From: Hymenobacter rigui
GTDB taxonomy: Bacteria > Bacteroidota > Bacteroidia > Cytophagales > Hymenobacteraceae
NCBI RefSeq assembly: GCF_003944715.1
Contig: NZ_RWIT01000001.1
Location: forward strand, 620,001 to 684,000
Direction of reading: 5' to 3'
DNA: 64,000 bases
Shown here: positions 35,038-44,269 of the stretch, in pieces
Position numbering within the stretch: the stretch's first letter is position 1
Layout: each line of letters starts with the position of its first letter
Notes under the pieces: generated by a model
Databases searched by the model: none
The model's input: only the letters and a program-made list of their open reading frames with translations
Told to the model about the DNA's origin: nothing
Translations under genes and position numbers: made by a program

Positions 35038-36636
35038 ATGAAACAAGCTCTCGAAGAAGCCGTTGCCACCGGCACCGACGTACAGGACCACGACCACCAC
35101 GGCATCCGGCAGGTACTGCACGACTTGGGCATTACGGCCCACAACGCGGCCTGGAGCACCGGCCTCACCTGGGGCGGTGCCGATAACGGCAACACCCGCA
35201 CCATCACCTCCACCGCCGACGGCCGCACCATTGGCACCGTAGTCCTGGCCACCGCCGACGATTACGAGCAGGTAGTGCTGAAAGCCCAGGAAGCCTTCAA
35301 AACCTGGCGCCTGATGCCCGCCCCCAAGCGCGGCGAAATCGTGCGTCAGATTGGCAACAAGCTGCGCGAGTACAAAGACTCGCTGGGCAAGCTGGTGAGC
35401 TACGAGATGGGCAAAATCCTGCAGGAAGGCCTCGGAGAAGTGCAGGAAATGATTGACATCTGCGACTTTGCCGTGGGCCTCTCGCGGCAGCTGCACGGCT
35501 TCACCATGCACTCCGAGCGCCCCGGCCACCGCATGTACGAGCAGTACCACCCGCTGGGTGTGGTGGGCATCATCTCGGCCTTCAACTTCCCGGTGGCCGT
35601 GTGGAGCTGGAACGCTATGCTGGCCGCCGTGTGCGGGGACACCTGCATCTGGAAACCCTCCGAAAAAACGCCCCTCACGGCCGTAGCCGTGCAGCACATC
35701 CTGCAGGACGTACTGCGTGAAAACGAGCTGCCCGAGGGTATCTTCAACCTGATTATCGGCGACGCCGAAATCGGGGCCAAAATGGCCGCTGATACGCGCG
35801 TGCCGCTGGTATCGGCCACGGGCAGCACCCGCATGGGTAAGAAGGTAGGTGAAGTAGTTGGTGCCCGCCTGGGCCGCGCGCTGCTGGAGCTGGGCGGCAA
35901 CAACGCCATCATCCTCACCGAAAACGCCGACCTCGGCCTGGCCATGCCGGGCATCGTGTTCGGGGCCGTGGGTACGGCCGGGCAGCGCTGCACCACCACC
36001 CGCCGCCTCATCATTCACGATTCCATTTACGAGGATGTGAAGGCCCGCCTGCTCAAAATCTACCCCAACCTGCCCATCGGCCACCCACTGCAGGAAGGCA
36101 CGCTGGTAGGCCCTTTGATTGACAAAGACGCCGTAACCAGCTTCCAGAAAGCCCTGGAAGCCGTGCAGGCCGAAGGTGGCAAGCTGCTGATTGGCGGCGA
36201 AGTGCTGAGCGGTACTGGCTACGAAACCGGCACGTACGTGAAGCCCGCCATTGTGGAAGCCCGCAACGAGTACCACACCGTGCAGGAAGAAACCTTTGCG
36301 CCCATTCTCTACCTCATTAAGTACAGCGGCGGCGTGGAAAACGCCATTGACGTGCAGAACGGGGTACGGCAGGGCCTGTCGTCCAGCATCTTCACGGTGA
36401 ACATGCGCGAGGCCGAAGCCTTCCTCAGCCACGCCGGCTCCGACTGCGGTATTGCCAACGTGAACATCGGCACCAGCGGGGCCGAAATTGGCGGGGCCTT
36501 CGGGGGCGAAAAAGAAACCGGCGGCGGCCGCGAATCGGGTTCCGACGCTTGGCGCGTGTACATGCGCCGCCAGACCAACACCATCAACTACAGCACCCAG
36601 CTTCCGCTGGCCCAGGGCATCAAGTTCGACGTGTAA
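35038..36636 (+). CDS. ALDH7-type aldehyde dehydrogenase
   Basis: 532-residue NAD-dependent aldehyde dehydrogenase of the antiquitin/ALDH7 group, which oxidises alpha-aminoadipic semialdehyde (piperideine-6-carboxylate) in lysine breakdown. The general base is Glu284 in LLELGGNNA, the nucleophile Cys318 in GQRCTTTRR, and the nucleotide-site motif is GIISAFNFPVAVWSWN. NIGTSGAEIGGAFGGEKETG near the C-terminus is typical of the ALDH7 group. It is longer at the N-terminus than usual, with ~30 His/Asp-rich residues (DVQDHDHHGIRQ). No other lysine-catabolism gene is adjacent, so the substrate is inferred from family resemblance. Confidence 0.88.
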   Translation: MKQALEEAVATGTDVQDHDHHGIRQVLHDLGITAHNAAWSTGLTWGGADNGNTRTITSTADGRTIGTVVLATADDYEQVVLKAQEAFKTWRLMPAPKRGEIVRQIGNKLREYKDSLGKLVSYEMGKILQEGLGEVQEMIDICDFAVGLSRQLHGFTMHSERPGHRMYEQYHPLGVVGIISAFNFPVAVWSWNAMLAAVCGDTCIWKPSEKTPLTAVAVQHILQDVLRENELPEGIFNLIIGDAEIGAKMAADTRVPLVSATGSTRMGKKVGEVVGARLGRALLELGGNNAIILTENADLGLAMPGIVFGAVGTAGQRCTTTRRLIIHDSIYEDVKARLLKIYPNLPIGHPLQEGTLVGPLIDKDAVTSFQKALEAVQAEGGKLLIGGEVLSGTGYETGTYVKPAIVEARNEYHTVQEETFAPILYLIKYSGGVENAIDVQNGVRQGLSSSIFTVNMREAEAFLSHAGSDCGIANVNIGTSGAEIGGAFGGEKETGGGRESGSDAWRVYMRRQTNTINYSTQLPLAQGIKFDV

Positions 36637-36664
36637 CGTCTGCTTCGACCTTATTTCGAATACC

Positions 36665-36697
36665 AACGGCCCGCTCGGTTTATCCGGGCGGGCCGTT
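36665..36697. terminator. Bidirectional hairpin after aldehyde dehydrogenase gene
   Basis: AACGGCCCGCTCGG pairs with CCGGGCGGGCCGTT (one mismatch) over a 5-base loop, between convergent genes. There is no T run. Confidence 0.6.
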
Positions 36698-36720
36698 GCG
36701 GTACGTAGGCGGCTGCCGGT

Positions 36721-37254
36721 TTAGCCTCCGAACTTGATATCACCGTGGCCCTTTATGTACATGCTCCTCAGAACAGGATTGTAGATGACGTAATATACCC
36801 GGTACACAGTATTAGCCTTGAACTTGTCGGCCGGAAACTCAAAGTGAAACAGAATATCAGGAACACTGAAAGTGCCGTATTCCTGTTCATTGACAATCTG
36901 ATACTTCCGGTCAACGTACACCAGTTTCAGCATGGCGCCGCCGGGGATGTTGTAAAAACCGAAGTTCCCGCCCCCCTGAAGCGTAGCCGGATTCGGGAAA
37001 AAGGTGCGGGGCTGCGTGTTGGCAGTAGGGGCCACGTTCAGGTTGAAGGGCAGCTTAAATAGCGCCAGTTCCTGCTCATTCCAGGTGTCGTCGCGGGCCC
37101 AGTCGGTGGGGTCGGTTGTGCCGATGGAGCGGTTGCTGGCATCACGCTCCGTGATACCGCCATCTGCTCCGAAGTTGATGGTCGGAGTGGAATCCTTTTT
37201 AGAACACGCTGTCAGGGCAGTCAGGAGACTTAGGCCGAATAGAATTTTTTTCAT
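36721..37254 (-). CDS. Lipoprotein of unknown function
   Basis: 177-residue lipoprotein: signal MKKILFGLSLLTALTAC with a clear lipobox, then a beta-rich domain (ALFKLPFNLNVAPTANTQ, LKLVYVDRKYQIVNEQEYG, NTVYRVYYVIYNPVLRSMYI). It is unrecognised. ATG 37254 is chosen because the lipobox signal begins there; the frame extends 49 codons upstream without signal features. It is alone on the minus strand and divergent from the sigma factor gene. Confidence 0.65.
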   Translation of the reverse strand: MKKILFGLSLLTALTACSKKDSTPTINFGADGGITERDASNRSIGTTDPTDWARDDTWNEQELALFKLPFNLNVAPTANTQPRTFFPNPATLQGGGNFGFYNIPGGAMLKLVYVDRKYQIVNEQEYGTFSVPDILFHFEFPADKFKANTVYRVYYVIYNPVLRSMYIKGHGDIKFGG

Positions 37255-37519
37255 GGGAGAATACGGGTGATAGAAGCCAGCGGGGGTGCAAGGATTGAGC
37301 CAATTGGAAGAAAAAGGCGGCGTTACGGTGCCGGATGGAAGTAGGTAGCCAAAGCTATTGAACAATCTGAAACGAGCCGTTGTCTTTTTAAGGTAGTGCA
37401 ACCCTGCGCGGTGGCCTACTGTCTTTCACCTGCTTACCTGATAGCACGAGCCGTTTTAGCCCGGAAAGTTGGATATTTACGATTCACCCGTTTCCGAACA
37501 TCCGCCAACAGAGCAACCA

Positions 37520-38083
37520 ATGGAGGCATTTGCGTACACTGACATCAATGCGCCGCTAGTCGAGCGGTGCCGCCTGGGTGACCGGCGTGCCCAGGCCGAA
37601 ATCTACAAGCGCTACTCCAAGGCTATGTTCAACGCCTCCCTGCGGATTACCGGCGACTATGCCGAGGCCGAGGATGTGCTGCAGGAGTCGTTTCTGAGTG
37701 CTTTCCGGGAGCTGCACAGCTACAAAGGCGATTCGTCGTTTGGCTCCTGGCTTAAGCGCATCGTCATCAACAAAAGCATTAACTGCCTGCGCAACCGGCG
37801 CCTGCAGCTGGTGCCGCTGGCCGAGCAGCACGATGGGGCCGCCGCCGACTCGGAGCCGCTCGGGCTGGACTCGGAGGAGCTTGGCTGGCGGGCCGATGTG
37901 GTGCGCCGCTGCGTGCAGGAGCTTCCCGATGGGTACCGCGTAGTACTGTCGCTCTACCTGCTGGAAGGCTACGACCACGCTGAAATTGCCGGTATCCTCA
38001 ACATCACGGAATCCACCTCCAAGTCGCAGTATAGCCGGGCCCGGAAAAAGCTCCTGGAGCTGGCCCGTCAGCACGGCCTGTAG
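37520..38083 (+). CDS. ECF-type RNA polymerase sigma factor
   Basis: Sigma-70 family regulator, 187 residues from this ATG. Region 2 spans ~20-85 (AEIYKRYSKAMFNASLRITG, EDVLQESFLSAFREL, FGSWLKRIVINKSIN), the core-binding and -10-recognition part; region 4 spans ~125-180 (LPDGYRVVLSLYLLEGYDHA, then EIAGILNITESTSKSQYSRA), the helix-turn-helix that reads the -35. A TTG at 37469 could add 17 residues; I prefer ATG 37520. The next gene, 128 bases on, encodes a single-pass protein with the layout of an anti-sigma factor, so the pair probably senses an envelope signal. Confidence 0.9.
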   Translation: MEAFAYTDINAPLVERCRLGDRRAQAEIYKRYSKAMFNASLRITGDYAEAEDVLQESFLSAFRELHSYKGDSSFGSWLKRIVINKSINCLRNRRLQLVPLAEQHDGAAADSEPLGLDSEELGWRADVVRRCVQELPDGYRVVLSLYLLEGYDHAEIAGILNITESTSKSQYSRARKKLLELARQHGL

Positions 38084-38211
38084 CATAAAAGAGCCCTGTT
38101 TCCATCCTTCACCCGACCTCACGCGTTGTTTGCTGGCCCGGTATTTACGCTGGTCCACCCCATCTGCCTACTCAGCCTGCCCCGGCTTACACCGCTCCAT
38201 TACCACCTGAC

Positions 38212-38970
38212 ATGAACGAGAAGAAAACCGGACTGGAAGCCTTCGTGGAACACCACCGCGCCGACTTCGATGTGTTCGAGCCCCGCCCGAATCTGTGGGA
38301 TGATATTGCGCTTGACCTGGATCTGGCCGCCGCGCCGGAAGAAGAAACCGCGCCGTTGCGCGTAGTGCCGCTGTTCCCGGTGGCTGAAACTCAGCCGTTG
38401 ACCCCGGCTGCCGCCCCGGATACTGCTGCTGTTCGCTCGGCCCGGCCGTATGGCGTAGCGGCCGCCGTGGCCGCACTATTGATGGTGGGTACCTGGTTCT
38501 GGCAGCACCGTACCGAAGCCACCATCTGGACGCGCACCGGGCAGCCGGCCCTGACCATGGCGGCGCCCTCAGACCCCGACCATGACCTGTACTCCGGTCC
38601 GGCCCTGACGGCCACTGCTGCCGCCGATGGCCCGGAGCAGCGCCTGGCCAGTGCCGTGAAGCGCATGGAATCCTATTACGCCGCCCAGATTTCGGAGCGG
38701 CAGCAGGAGCTGCGTGAAGTAACGGCCGAAACCGTGGGCCAAGCCCCCAAAGCCGACTGGCAGCAGGAGCTGACTGCGTTGGACTCCACTTACCAGCAAC
38801 TGAAAACCGAGCTGTACCGCAACCCCGAGCCCGATGTGGTGCTGGAAGCCATGAACCGCAACATGCAGATCCGGCTGGAGCTGCTTACCCAGCAGCTGCA
38901 CACGCGGGAACGAATCCGGGATTATCATAGCCAACCGTACATGGTGGCCGACAGCCGCCGGATTCCGTGA
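38212..38970 (+). CDS. Probable anti-sigma factor, single-pass membrane protein
   Basis: 252-residue protein with a cytoplasmic N-terminus (~80 residues, FDVFEPRPNLWDDIALDLD), one membrane segment (VAAAVAALLMVGTWFW, ~85-100) and a periplasmic part with helical stretches (AQISERQQELREVTAETV, VLEAMNRNMQIRLELLTQQL). The FxxxEPxxxLW motif and single-pass layout downstream of an ECF sigma gene recur in Bacteroidota anti-sigma proteins. The periplasmic part probably receives the signal. I see no zinc-binding ASD motif (HxxxCxxC), so the assignment rests on context and layout. Confidence 0.65.
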   Translation: MNEKKTGLEAFVEHHRADFDVFEPRPNLWDDIALDLDLAAAPEEETAPLRVVPLFPVAETQPLTPAAAPDTAAVRSARPYGVAAAVAALLMVGTWFWQHRTEATIWTRTGQPALTMAAPSDPDHDLYSGPALTATAAADGPEQRLASAVKRMESYYAAQISERQQELREVTAETVGQAPKADWQQELTALDSTYQQLKTELYRNPEPDVVLEAMNRNMQIRLELLTQQLHTRERIRDYHSQPYMVADSRRIP

Positions 38971-38973
38971 TCT

Positions 38974-40218
38974 ATGCGCCTTTTTTCACTGAATTCTGGT
39001 CAGGTTGGGCGTTTAGGACTGCTGGCCGGGCTGCTGAGTGTGGCCGTACACAGCGGACAGGCGCAGTTGTTGCCAACAGGCCCGTCTGTAGCCGCCGCGT
39101 ACTACTGTGAGCCGACTATTCCTGCGCTGCCTGGCAATGAGCAGGGTACTCCCGATGCCCGCCAGGGCGGCACCGGCCAGGGCCCGCAGGAAGAAGCCCA
39201 GCCGACGCTGGCGGTAGAAAAAGTGCGCAAAATCAGCCGCACCTTTCCGGCCAGTGCCACCAAGCTGTACACACTGGATACCCGCTACGGCCGCGTCCAA
39301 GTGAACGTGTGGAACCGACCCGAGGTGCGGACCGATGTGGACATCATCACCCGCGCTGAAACCGAGGAAAAAGCCCAGCAGCTGCAGGATATGATTCAGG
39401 TGCAGCTGCAGGACAAAGACCCCGTAACGGGCGGTACGGTAGCCCGTTCCCGCTTCGGGGTCATGCCACGGGAGTGCTGGACCCGTACCAAGCTCTACGA
39501 AGTAAACTACACGGTGTGGGTGCCGAAGAATACGCCGCTGGCTCTGCACAATACCTTTGGGGAAATCAGCCTGACCAGTGATGTAAGCGGCGCTACTGAG
39601 CTGGCCGTGGAGTACGGCAGCCTGCGTACGGCCCGGCTGGAAGGACCCCGCAATACGGTGCGCCTGTGCAATGCCCAGTGCTCCGTGCCGTTTGCCGGCC
39701 GCATGGTGGTGGATGCATCCTACTCCAAGCTGCGCCTCACCGACGGCGGCACTATTGACCTGCGCAACAACTCATCCGATATTGACATTGGCACGGTGCA
39801 GGACCTGACGGTGCACAGCAAGTATGGTGATGTGGCCCTGGGCACCGTGCGCAACCTGCGCGGCACTTCCGGCTACTCCCGCTTCAGCATTGATAAGCTC
39901 AGCAACCAGCTGGATATGAAGCTGCAGTATTGCCCCAATTTTGAGGTGCGCAACACCGGCAAAAATTTCCGGCAAATCAACCTCGACGGCGGCTACAGCA
40001 CCATTCTGCTCAACTTCCCCGATGGCGCCGGCTTCGACTTCGACGTGAACACCGACCACGGCAAGCTGCTGGTGGATAAGCGCCTGGTGAAAGTGGAATC
40101 TGAGGAAACCAGTGCTTCCTCCAGTGACATGCAGGGCACGTTTGGGGCATTGCCTGCCCGTAATGCCGGTAACGTGAACATCAAAGTGCGCTACGGCAAC
40201 GTGAGCTTCAACCGGTAA
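38974..40218 (+). CDS. Exported DUF4097-like beta-solenoid protein
   Basis: 414-residue exported protein starting three bases after the anti-sigma stop, so translationally coupled to it. After a signal region comes a repetitive beta structure of about 20-residue turns (LYTLDTRYGRVQVNVWN, TFGEISLTSDVSGATELAV, SKYGDVALGTVRNLRGTSGY), the pattern of DUF4097/putative adhesin proteins with a beta-helix fold. A cell-surface or periplasmic scaffold role is possible. It may be the target or the output of the upstream sigma/anti-sigma pair. Confidence 0.75.
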   Translation: MRLFSLNSGQVGRLGLLAGLLSVAVHSGQAQLLPTGPSVAAAYYCEPTIPALPGNEQGTPDARQGGTGQGPQEEAQPTLAVEKVRKISRTFPASATKLYTLDTRYGRVQVNVWNRPEVRTDVDIITRAETEEKAQQLQDMIQVQLQDKDPVTGGTVARSRFGVMPRECWTRTKLYEVNYTVWVPKNTPLALHNTFGEISLTSDVSGATELAVEYGSLRTARLEGPRNTVRLCNAQCSVPFAGRMVVDASYSKLRLTDGGTIDLRNNSSDIDIGTVQDLTVHSKYGDVALGTVRNLRGTSGYSRFSIDKLSNQLDMKLQYCPNFEVRNTGKNFRQINLDGGYSTILLNFPDGAGFDFDVNTDHGKLLVDKRLVKVESEETSASSSDMQGTFGALPARNAGNVNIKVRYGNVSFNR

Positions 40219-40229
40219 GCCAAGAAGAC

Positions 40230-40285
40230 GCAAAAAGAAAAGGTCAGAAGTAGCCGTGCGGTTACTTTTGACCTTTTCTTTTTGC
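40230..40285. terminator. Long hairpin after DUF4097-like gene
   Basis: GCAAAAAGAAAAGGTCAGAA pairs with 40262-40284 (TTTTGACCTTTTCTTTTTGC) with one mismatch. Its right arm ends in a T-rich stretch and runs to within 12 bases of the next ATG. Confidence 0.7.
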
Positions 40286-40296
40286 CTTCTCTGCCG

Positions 40297-40839
40297 ATGC
40301 GTACTTTCCTGCTGGTGTTCCTGCTCCTGAGTAGCCACCTTTTCGCCACTGCTCAATCTTCTTCGGTTATGCCTGCTGCCCCTGCTTCCTCACTGCGCAC
40401 GTATGCGCTGCGCCTGCGGCCGGGCCAGGATGTGCGCCGGGAGCTGCAGGCTTTTGCCCAGCAGCACCACCTGCGGGCCGCCGGCATCCTGACCGCCGTG
40501 GGCAGCCTGACTACGGCCACCCTGCGGCTGGCTAATCAGGAAGGTGCTACGGCGTACCACGGCCATTTCGAGGTAGTTTCTTTGGTAGGGACGCTTTCCG
40601 TAAATGGCAGCCACCTGCACCTGTCCGTGGCCGATTCTACCGGCCGTACGCTGGGGGGCCACCTGCTGGAAGGCAACATTGTGTATACCACGCTGGAACT
40701 GATAATTGGCGAACTGCCGGAACTGGAATTCCGGCGCGAAACGGATGCCACCTTTGGGTATCAGGAACTTGCCGTGTACCCCGCACCTGCCGCCGCAAAA
40801 CCGGCTCCGGCCGCTCCGAAACCGGCCCGCAAAAAATAG
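40297..40839 (+). CDS. Exported PPC/DUF296 domain protein
   Basis: 180-residue protein with a cleavable signal peptide (MRTFLLVFLLLSSHLFATA) followed by a PPC domain: LRPGQDVRRELQAFAQQHHL, AAGILTAVGSLTTATLR, FEVVSLVGTLSVNGSHLHLS and GGHLLEGNIVYTTLELII match the family order. The His of HLHL and GGHL are the usual metal ligands. PPC proteins are best known as DNA-binding AT-hook partners in plants or free cytoplasmic trimers in bacteria, so the signal peptide here is notable. The ATG at 40297 places the signal at the N-terminus. A proline/alanine/lysine tail ends it. Confidence 0.8.
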   Translation: MRTFLLVFLLLSSHLFATAQSSSVMPAAPASSLRTYALRLRPGQDVRRELQAFAQQHHLRAAGILTAVGSLTTATLRLANQEGATAYHGHFEVVSLVGTLSVNGSHLHLSVADSTGRTLGGHLLEGNIVYTTLELIIGELPELEFRRETDATFGYQELAVYPAPAAAKPAPAAPKPARKK

Positions 40840-40885
40840 CGCTTCCCTGGTGAGGGTAGGACTTTTTCAAGCCACCCAAAACAGG

Positions 40886-40893
40886 TATACTTG
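40886..40893 (+). promoter_or_regulatory. Candidate -7 box of MORN-repeat gene
   Basis: TATACTTG is one base from TAnnTTTG and lies 68 bases before the ATG at 40961. Confidence 0.4.
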
Positions 40894-40960
40894 TGGAACT
40901 ATCAACGTGCCACCGCAGGGGCGGAGAGGCCGATGGAGTATTTTATTCAGTTCTATAGTA

Positions 40961-43900
40961 ATGCGTGTTTTTACGTACGGTATGCTCCTGAGCCTGTGGG
41001 CCGGAGCCGCCGCTGCCGCGTACGGGCAACAACAGCCTGCCGCTCTGCCTACCGCCGCCCAGGTGCTGCCCGAGGCCATTGCTCTCCATGATAAAGGAGA
41101 TTATGCCGGTGCCATTCGCCAGTATCTGCTGGTGCCGTCCTCCGATACGGGGTATGTGAATATTCAGGGTGAACTGGCGCTGTCGTATCTGCAGAACAAG
41201 CAGTATAAAGAGGCGGCTGAAGCCAGCCGCCGGGCCATTGCCCTGTACATGCACGACCCCCAGCCGTACTACGTGTTGGCAGAGGCCGAAGAAAACCTGA
41301 AGCACGAGCCCGAAACGTTTCAGGCTTACGCTGATGGGCTGAAGCGCTTCCCGTACAACCAGCTGCTGTGGTTTAACCAGGGGGTAAGCTACGATGCCCT
41401 GAAAAAGCGCCCCGCCGCCCTGGCCAGTTGGACGCGCAGTCTGGAGCTGGCGCCCACCCACCCGGGCACGCACTATCAGCTGGCATGGCTGGCCCTGGAG
41501 CAGGGCCAGACGGCCCGGGCCCTCATCAGTCTGCTCACGTATCTGGCCATCAACCCCGATGGCGAGAAAAGCCAGGAAGTGCTGATTCTGGCTGAGCGGA
41601 TTGCCCGCAACGCCCAGGAAATCGACCTCAAGGACCAGGAAAAGCCCTTCGTGCCCAACGACGCGTTCCAGGACCTGGACCTACTGATTACGTCGAAAGT
41701 AGCATTGCGCAGCGACTATAAGTCGAAGGTGAAGTTCGATGCCAACATTGTGAAGCAGGCGCAACTGCTGGTGGAGAAGTTTCCGGCGGCCGGCCCCAAC
41801 GAAACCGACCTGTGGCTGCGCGCTTACGGCCCCATGGTGGAAGCCCTGCGCCGCGACGATAACCTGACGGCCTTCACCTACCTCATTCTATACTCCGCCG
41901 ATGATAAGCGGCCCGCCCAGTGGGTGAAGTCGAACAAAAGCAAGGTGGAGCGCATGAGCCAGGATGTGGCCCGGGCACTGCTGAGCCTGCGCGTGCAGCA
42001 GCCGGTAGCAGGGCAGCCGGAGGGCAAGCGCCTGCAGGGCTGGTTTCATGAAAACAGGCTGCAGGGAATCGGGCAGGGGGTATCCAAGGATGGCGACCTG
42101 CAAAGCCTGAGCGGCCCCTGGCTGATTGTGGACAAAGCCGGTGCCATCGTCAAGCAGGGTACTTTCACGGCCGATGGCAAGCGGACCGGCCTCTGGCGCG
42201 AGTACCACGACAACGGGCAGGTTTCCAAAGAGCTGAACTATGATGCCGAAGGTCGTCTCGACGGCCGCTACGTAGAATACCACGACAACGGACGCTTATC
42301 GGTAGAGGGAACCTACAAAGCAGGCCAGCTTGCGGGCACGGCCAAGCTGTATCACTACTGCGGCGAGGTGCGCGAAGTGCGACCCTATGTGAACGGGGAT
42401 GCCGTGGGCGAAGCGCTGTTCTACTACCCCAACGGCAAGCTGCAGCGCCGGGCCATCTACAAGGCCGATAAGCTGGAGGGAGCTTCCACCAACTACTACC
42501 CCAATGGTACCACCGAAATGACGGCCGCTTATGTCGCCGACAAGCGTCAGGGGCCGTTTGAGGTGTTCTACGCGGACAAAACGCTGGAGCGCAAAGGCTC
42601 CTATGAGCAGGGCGAACTGCACGGTGACTATCAGGACTTCTTCGCCAATGGGAAGCTGGCCCACACCGGCCGCTACAGCAACGGCAAGCAGGTAGGCCGC
42701 TGGCAGACCTTCTACGATACCGGTAAGATCAGTGAGGAGAAAAACCTGGACCCAACCACCGGCGAGCTGCACGGCAGCTTCAAGGACTATGACTCCGAAG
42801 GCCGCCTGCTGAACGAGCTGGAATACAACCAGGGCCGGGTAGTGAAGGTAACCAACTTTGATGCGGCCGGCAAGGCGCTGAATACGGTGGCCGTAGCCAA
42901 AAAAGGCCGCACCGAGGTGAAAGGCTCCTACACCGATGGCGGCACGCACTTCACCGGCCAGTACGTAGATGGCAACATGAGCGGCGAGTGGAAATGGTAC
43001 CGCCCCAACGGCAACCTGAGCCTCGTGCGCCAGTACGAAAAAGGCCGCCAGGAAGGCAAGGAGGAGCATTTCACCAATGCCGGTAAGGTCAGCCAGCGCA
43101 ATCAGTACCACAACGATGAGCTGAACGGCTACACCGAAGCCTTCTTCGACCATGGCCAGCTGCGCCGCTCCGGCTACTATGCCAACGGTGAGCAGCAGGG
43201 CACCTGGCGCCAGTACTACGTTACGGGCCAGGTAAGCGAAGAATACAACCTGCAGGACGGCACTCTGCACGGCCAGACGCGCAGCTTCACGCCCGGCGGC
43301 AAACTCACGCAGGAGCGCTGGGTAGAGTACGGCCGCGACCTGAACGTGACGGCCTACGACTCTACGGGCCGGGTGGTGGACCGCCTGACGTTGCTGCCCA
43401 CTTCGCGCACCATTACCAAGCACTATCCCAATGGCAAGCCGCTGGTGGAAAGCAACTGGCTCTGCTATGACAGCCAGGGCACCGAAACGTGGCTAACCCC
43501 GAGCGGCAAGCAGGAAATAGTGATGGAGATGGACCAGGGCAAGCAGCACGGCGCATACAAAGCATATCATCCGTTCACCGGCAAGCTGATTGCGGAAGGC
43601 CAATACGTGGAAGGCCGCCGGGAAGGGGAGTGGAAAACCTATTACCCCTCGGGCGCGCTGGAGCGCAAAGGCTCCTACCAGCACGGCGAGTGGGAAGGCG
43701 AGTGGCTGACGTATTTCGAAAACGGTAAGCTGGAACGCACCACCACGTACCACCAGGGGGATTTGCAGGGCCCGTTGCGCGTGTTCAACATGCAGGGCGA
43801 ATTACTGGTGGAAAAGAACTACGCTAACGGCGAAATTACCGGCTACCGGGCTCCGGGCACCGATGGTAAAGGCACCGGTGACCTGAAACCCGCCGCTGCC

Positions 43901-44269
43901 ATCAGCACCACGTTTGCCAATGGCAAGCCCGCCGCCACCGAAACCTACCAAAAAGGCATCCTCAGCGGTCCGCGCACCTATTACTACAGCACCGGCCAGG
44001 TATTCCGCCGGACGCAGAACAACGCCGACGGTCAGCTCCACGGGCAGCTAACCACTTACTACCCCAACGGCAAAGTGCAGGAAGAGGAAGCGTATGCCTT
44101 CGACGAACTGCACGGCCGCAGCCGCTACTACCGCCCCGATGGTACTCTGGAGCGGGAAGAAACCTTCCAGGCCGGCGAAAAAGCCGGCCCTACGGTGTAT
44201 TATGATGCCCAGGGCAAACCACTCCGCACCGATTATTACTGGAATACCCATGTATATGAAGCTCGCTAA
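40961..44269 (+). CDS. Exported TPR and MORN/YwqK-repeat protein
   Basis: 1102-residue protein. A signal peptide (MRVFTYGMLLSLWAGAAAAA) is followed by TPR-like helices (~30-230, for example YAGAIRQYLLVPSSDTGYVN), then from ~residue 410 to the end more than twenty repeats of about 23 residues with the core xxYYPNGKLQRxxxYKxGxLxG (for example REYHDNGQVSKELNYDAEG and NYYPNGTTEMTAAYVADKRQ). These are MORN_2/YwqK-type repeats, which form an elongated beta structure. The role is unknown; surface or periplasmic scaffold is plausible. ATG 40961 is chosen for the signal peptide. It overlaps the next gene by 20 bases, implying translational coupling. Confidence 0.85.
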   Translation: MRVFTYGMLLSLWAGAAAAAYGQQQPAALPTAAQVLPEAIALHDKGDYAGAIRQYLLVPSSDTGYVNIQGELALSYLQNKQYKEAAEASRRAIALYMHDPQPYYVLAEAEENLKHEPETFQAYADGLKRFPYNQLLWFNQGVSYDALKKRPAALASWTRSLELAPTHPGTHYQLAWLALEQGQTARALISLLTYLAINPDGEKSQEVLILAERIARNAQEIDLKDQEKPFVPNDAFQDLDLLITSKVALRSDYKSKVKFDANIVKQAQLLVEKFPAAGPNETDLWLRAYGPMVEALRRDDNLTAFTYLILYSADDKRPAQWVKSNKSKVERMSQDVARALLSLRVQQPVAGQPEGKRLQGWFHENRLQGIGQGVSKDGDLQSLSGPWLIVDKAGAIVKQGTFTADGKRTGLWREYHDNGQVSKELNYDAEGRLDGRYVEYHDNGRLSVEGTYKAGQLAGTAKLYHYCGEVREVRPYVNGDAVGEALFYYPNGKLQRRAIYKADKLEGASTNYYPNGTTEMTAAYVADKRQGPFEVFYADKTLERKGSYEQGELHGDYQDFFANGKLAHTGRYSNGKQVGRWQTFYDTGKISEEKNLDPTTGELHGSFKDYDSEGRLLNELEYNQGRVVKVTNFDAAGKALNTVAVAKKGRTEVKGSYTDGGTHFTGQYVDGNMSGEWKWYRPNGNLSLVRQYEKGRQEGKEEHFTNAGKVSQRNQYHNDELNGYTEAFFDHGQLRRSGYYANGEQQGTWRQYYVTGQVSEEYNLQDGTLHGQTRSFTPGGKLTQERWVEYGRDLNVTAYDSTGRVVDRLTLLPTSRTITKHYPNGKPLVESNWLCYDSQGTETWLTPSGKQEIVMEMDQGKQHGAYKAYHPFTGKLIAEGQYVEGRREGEWKTYYPSGALERKGSYQHGEWEGEWLTYFENGKLERTTTYHQGDLQGPLRVFNMQGELLVEKNYANGEITGYRAPGTDGKGTGDLKPAAAISTTFANGKPAATETYQKGILSGPRTYYYSTGQVFRRTQNNADGQLHGQLTTYYPNGKVQEEEAYAFDELHGRSRYYRPDGTLEREETFQAGEKAGPTVYYDAQGKPLRTDYYWNTHVYEAR

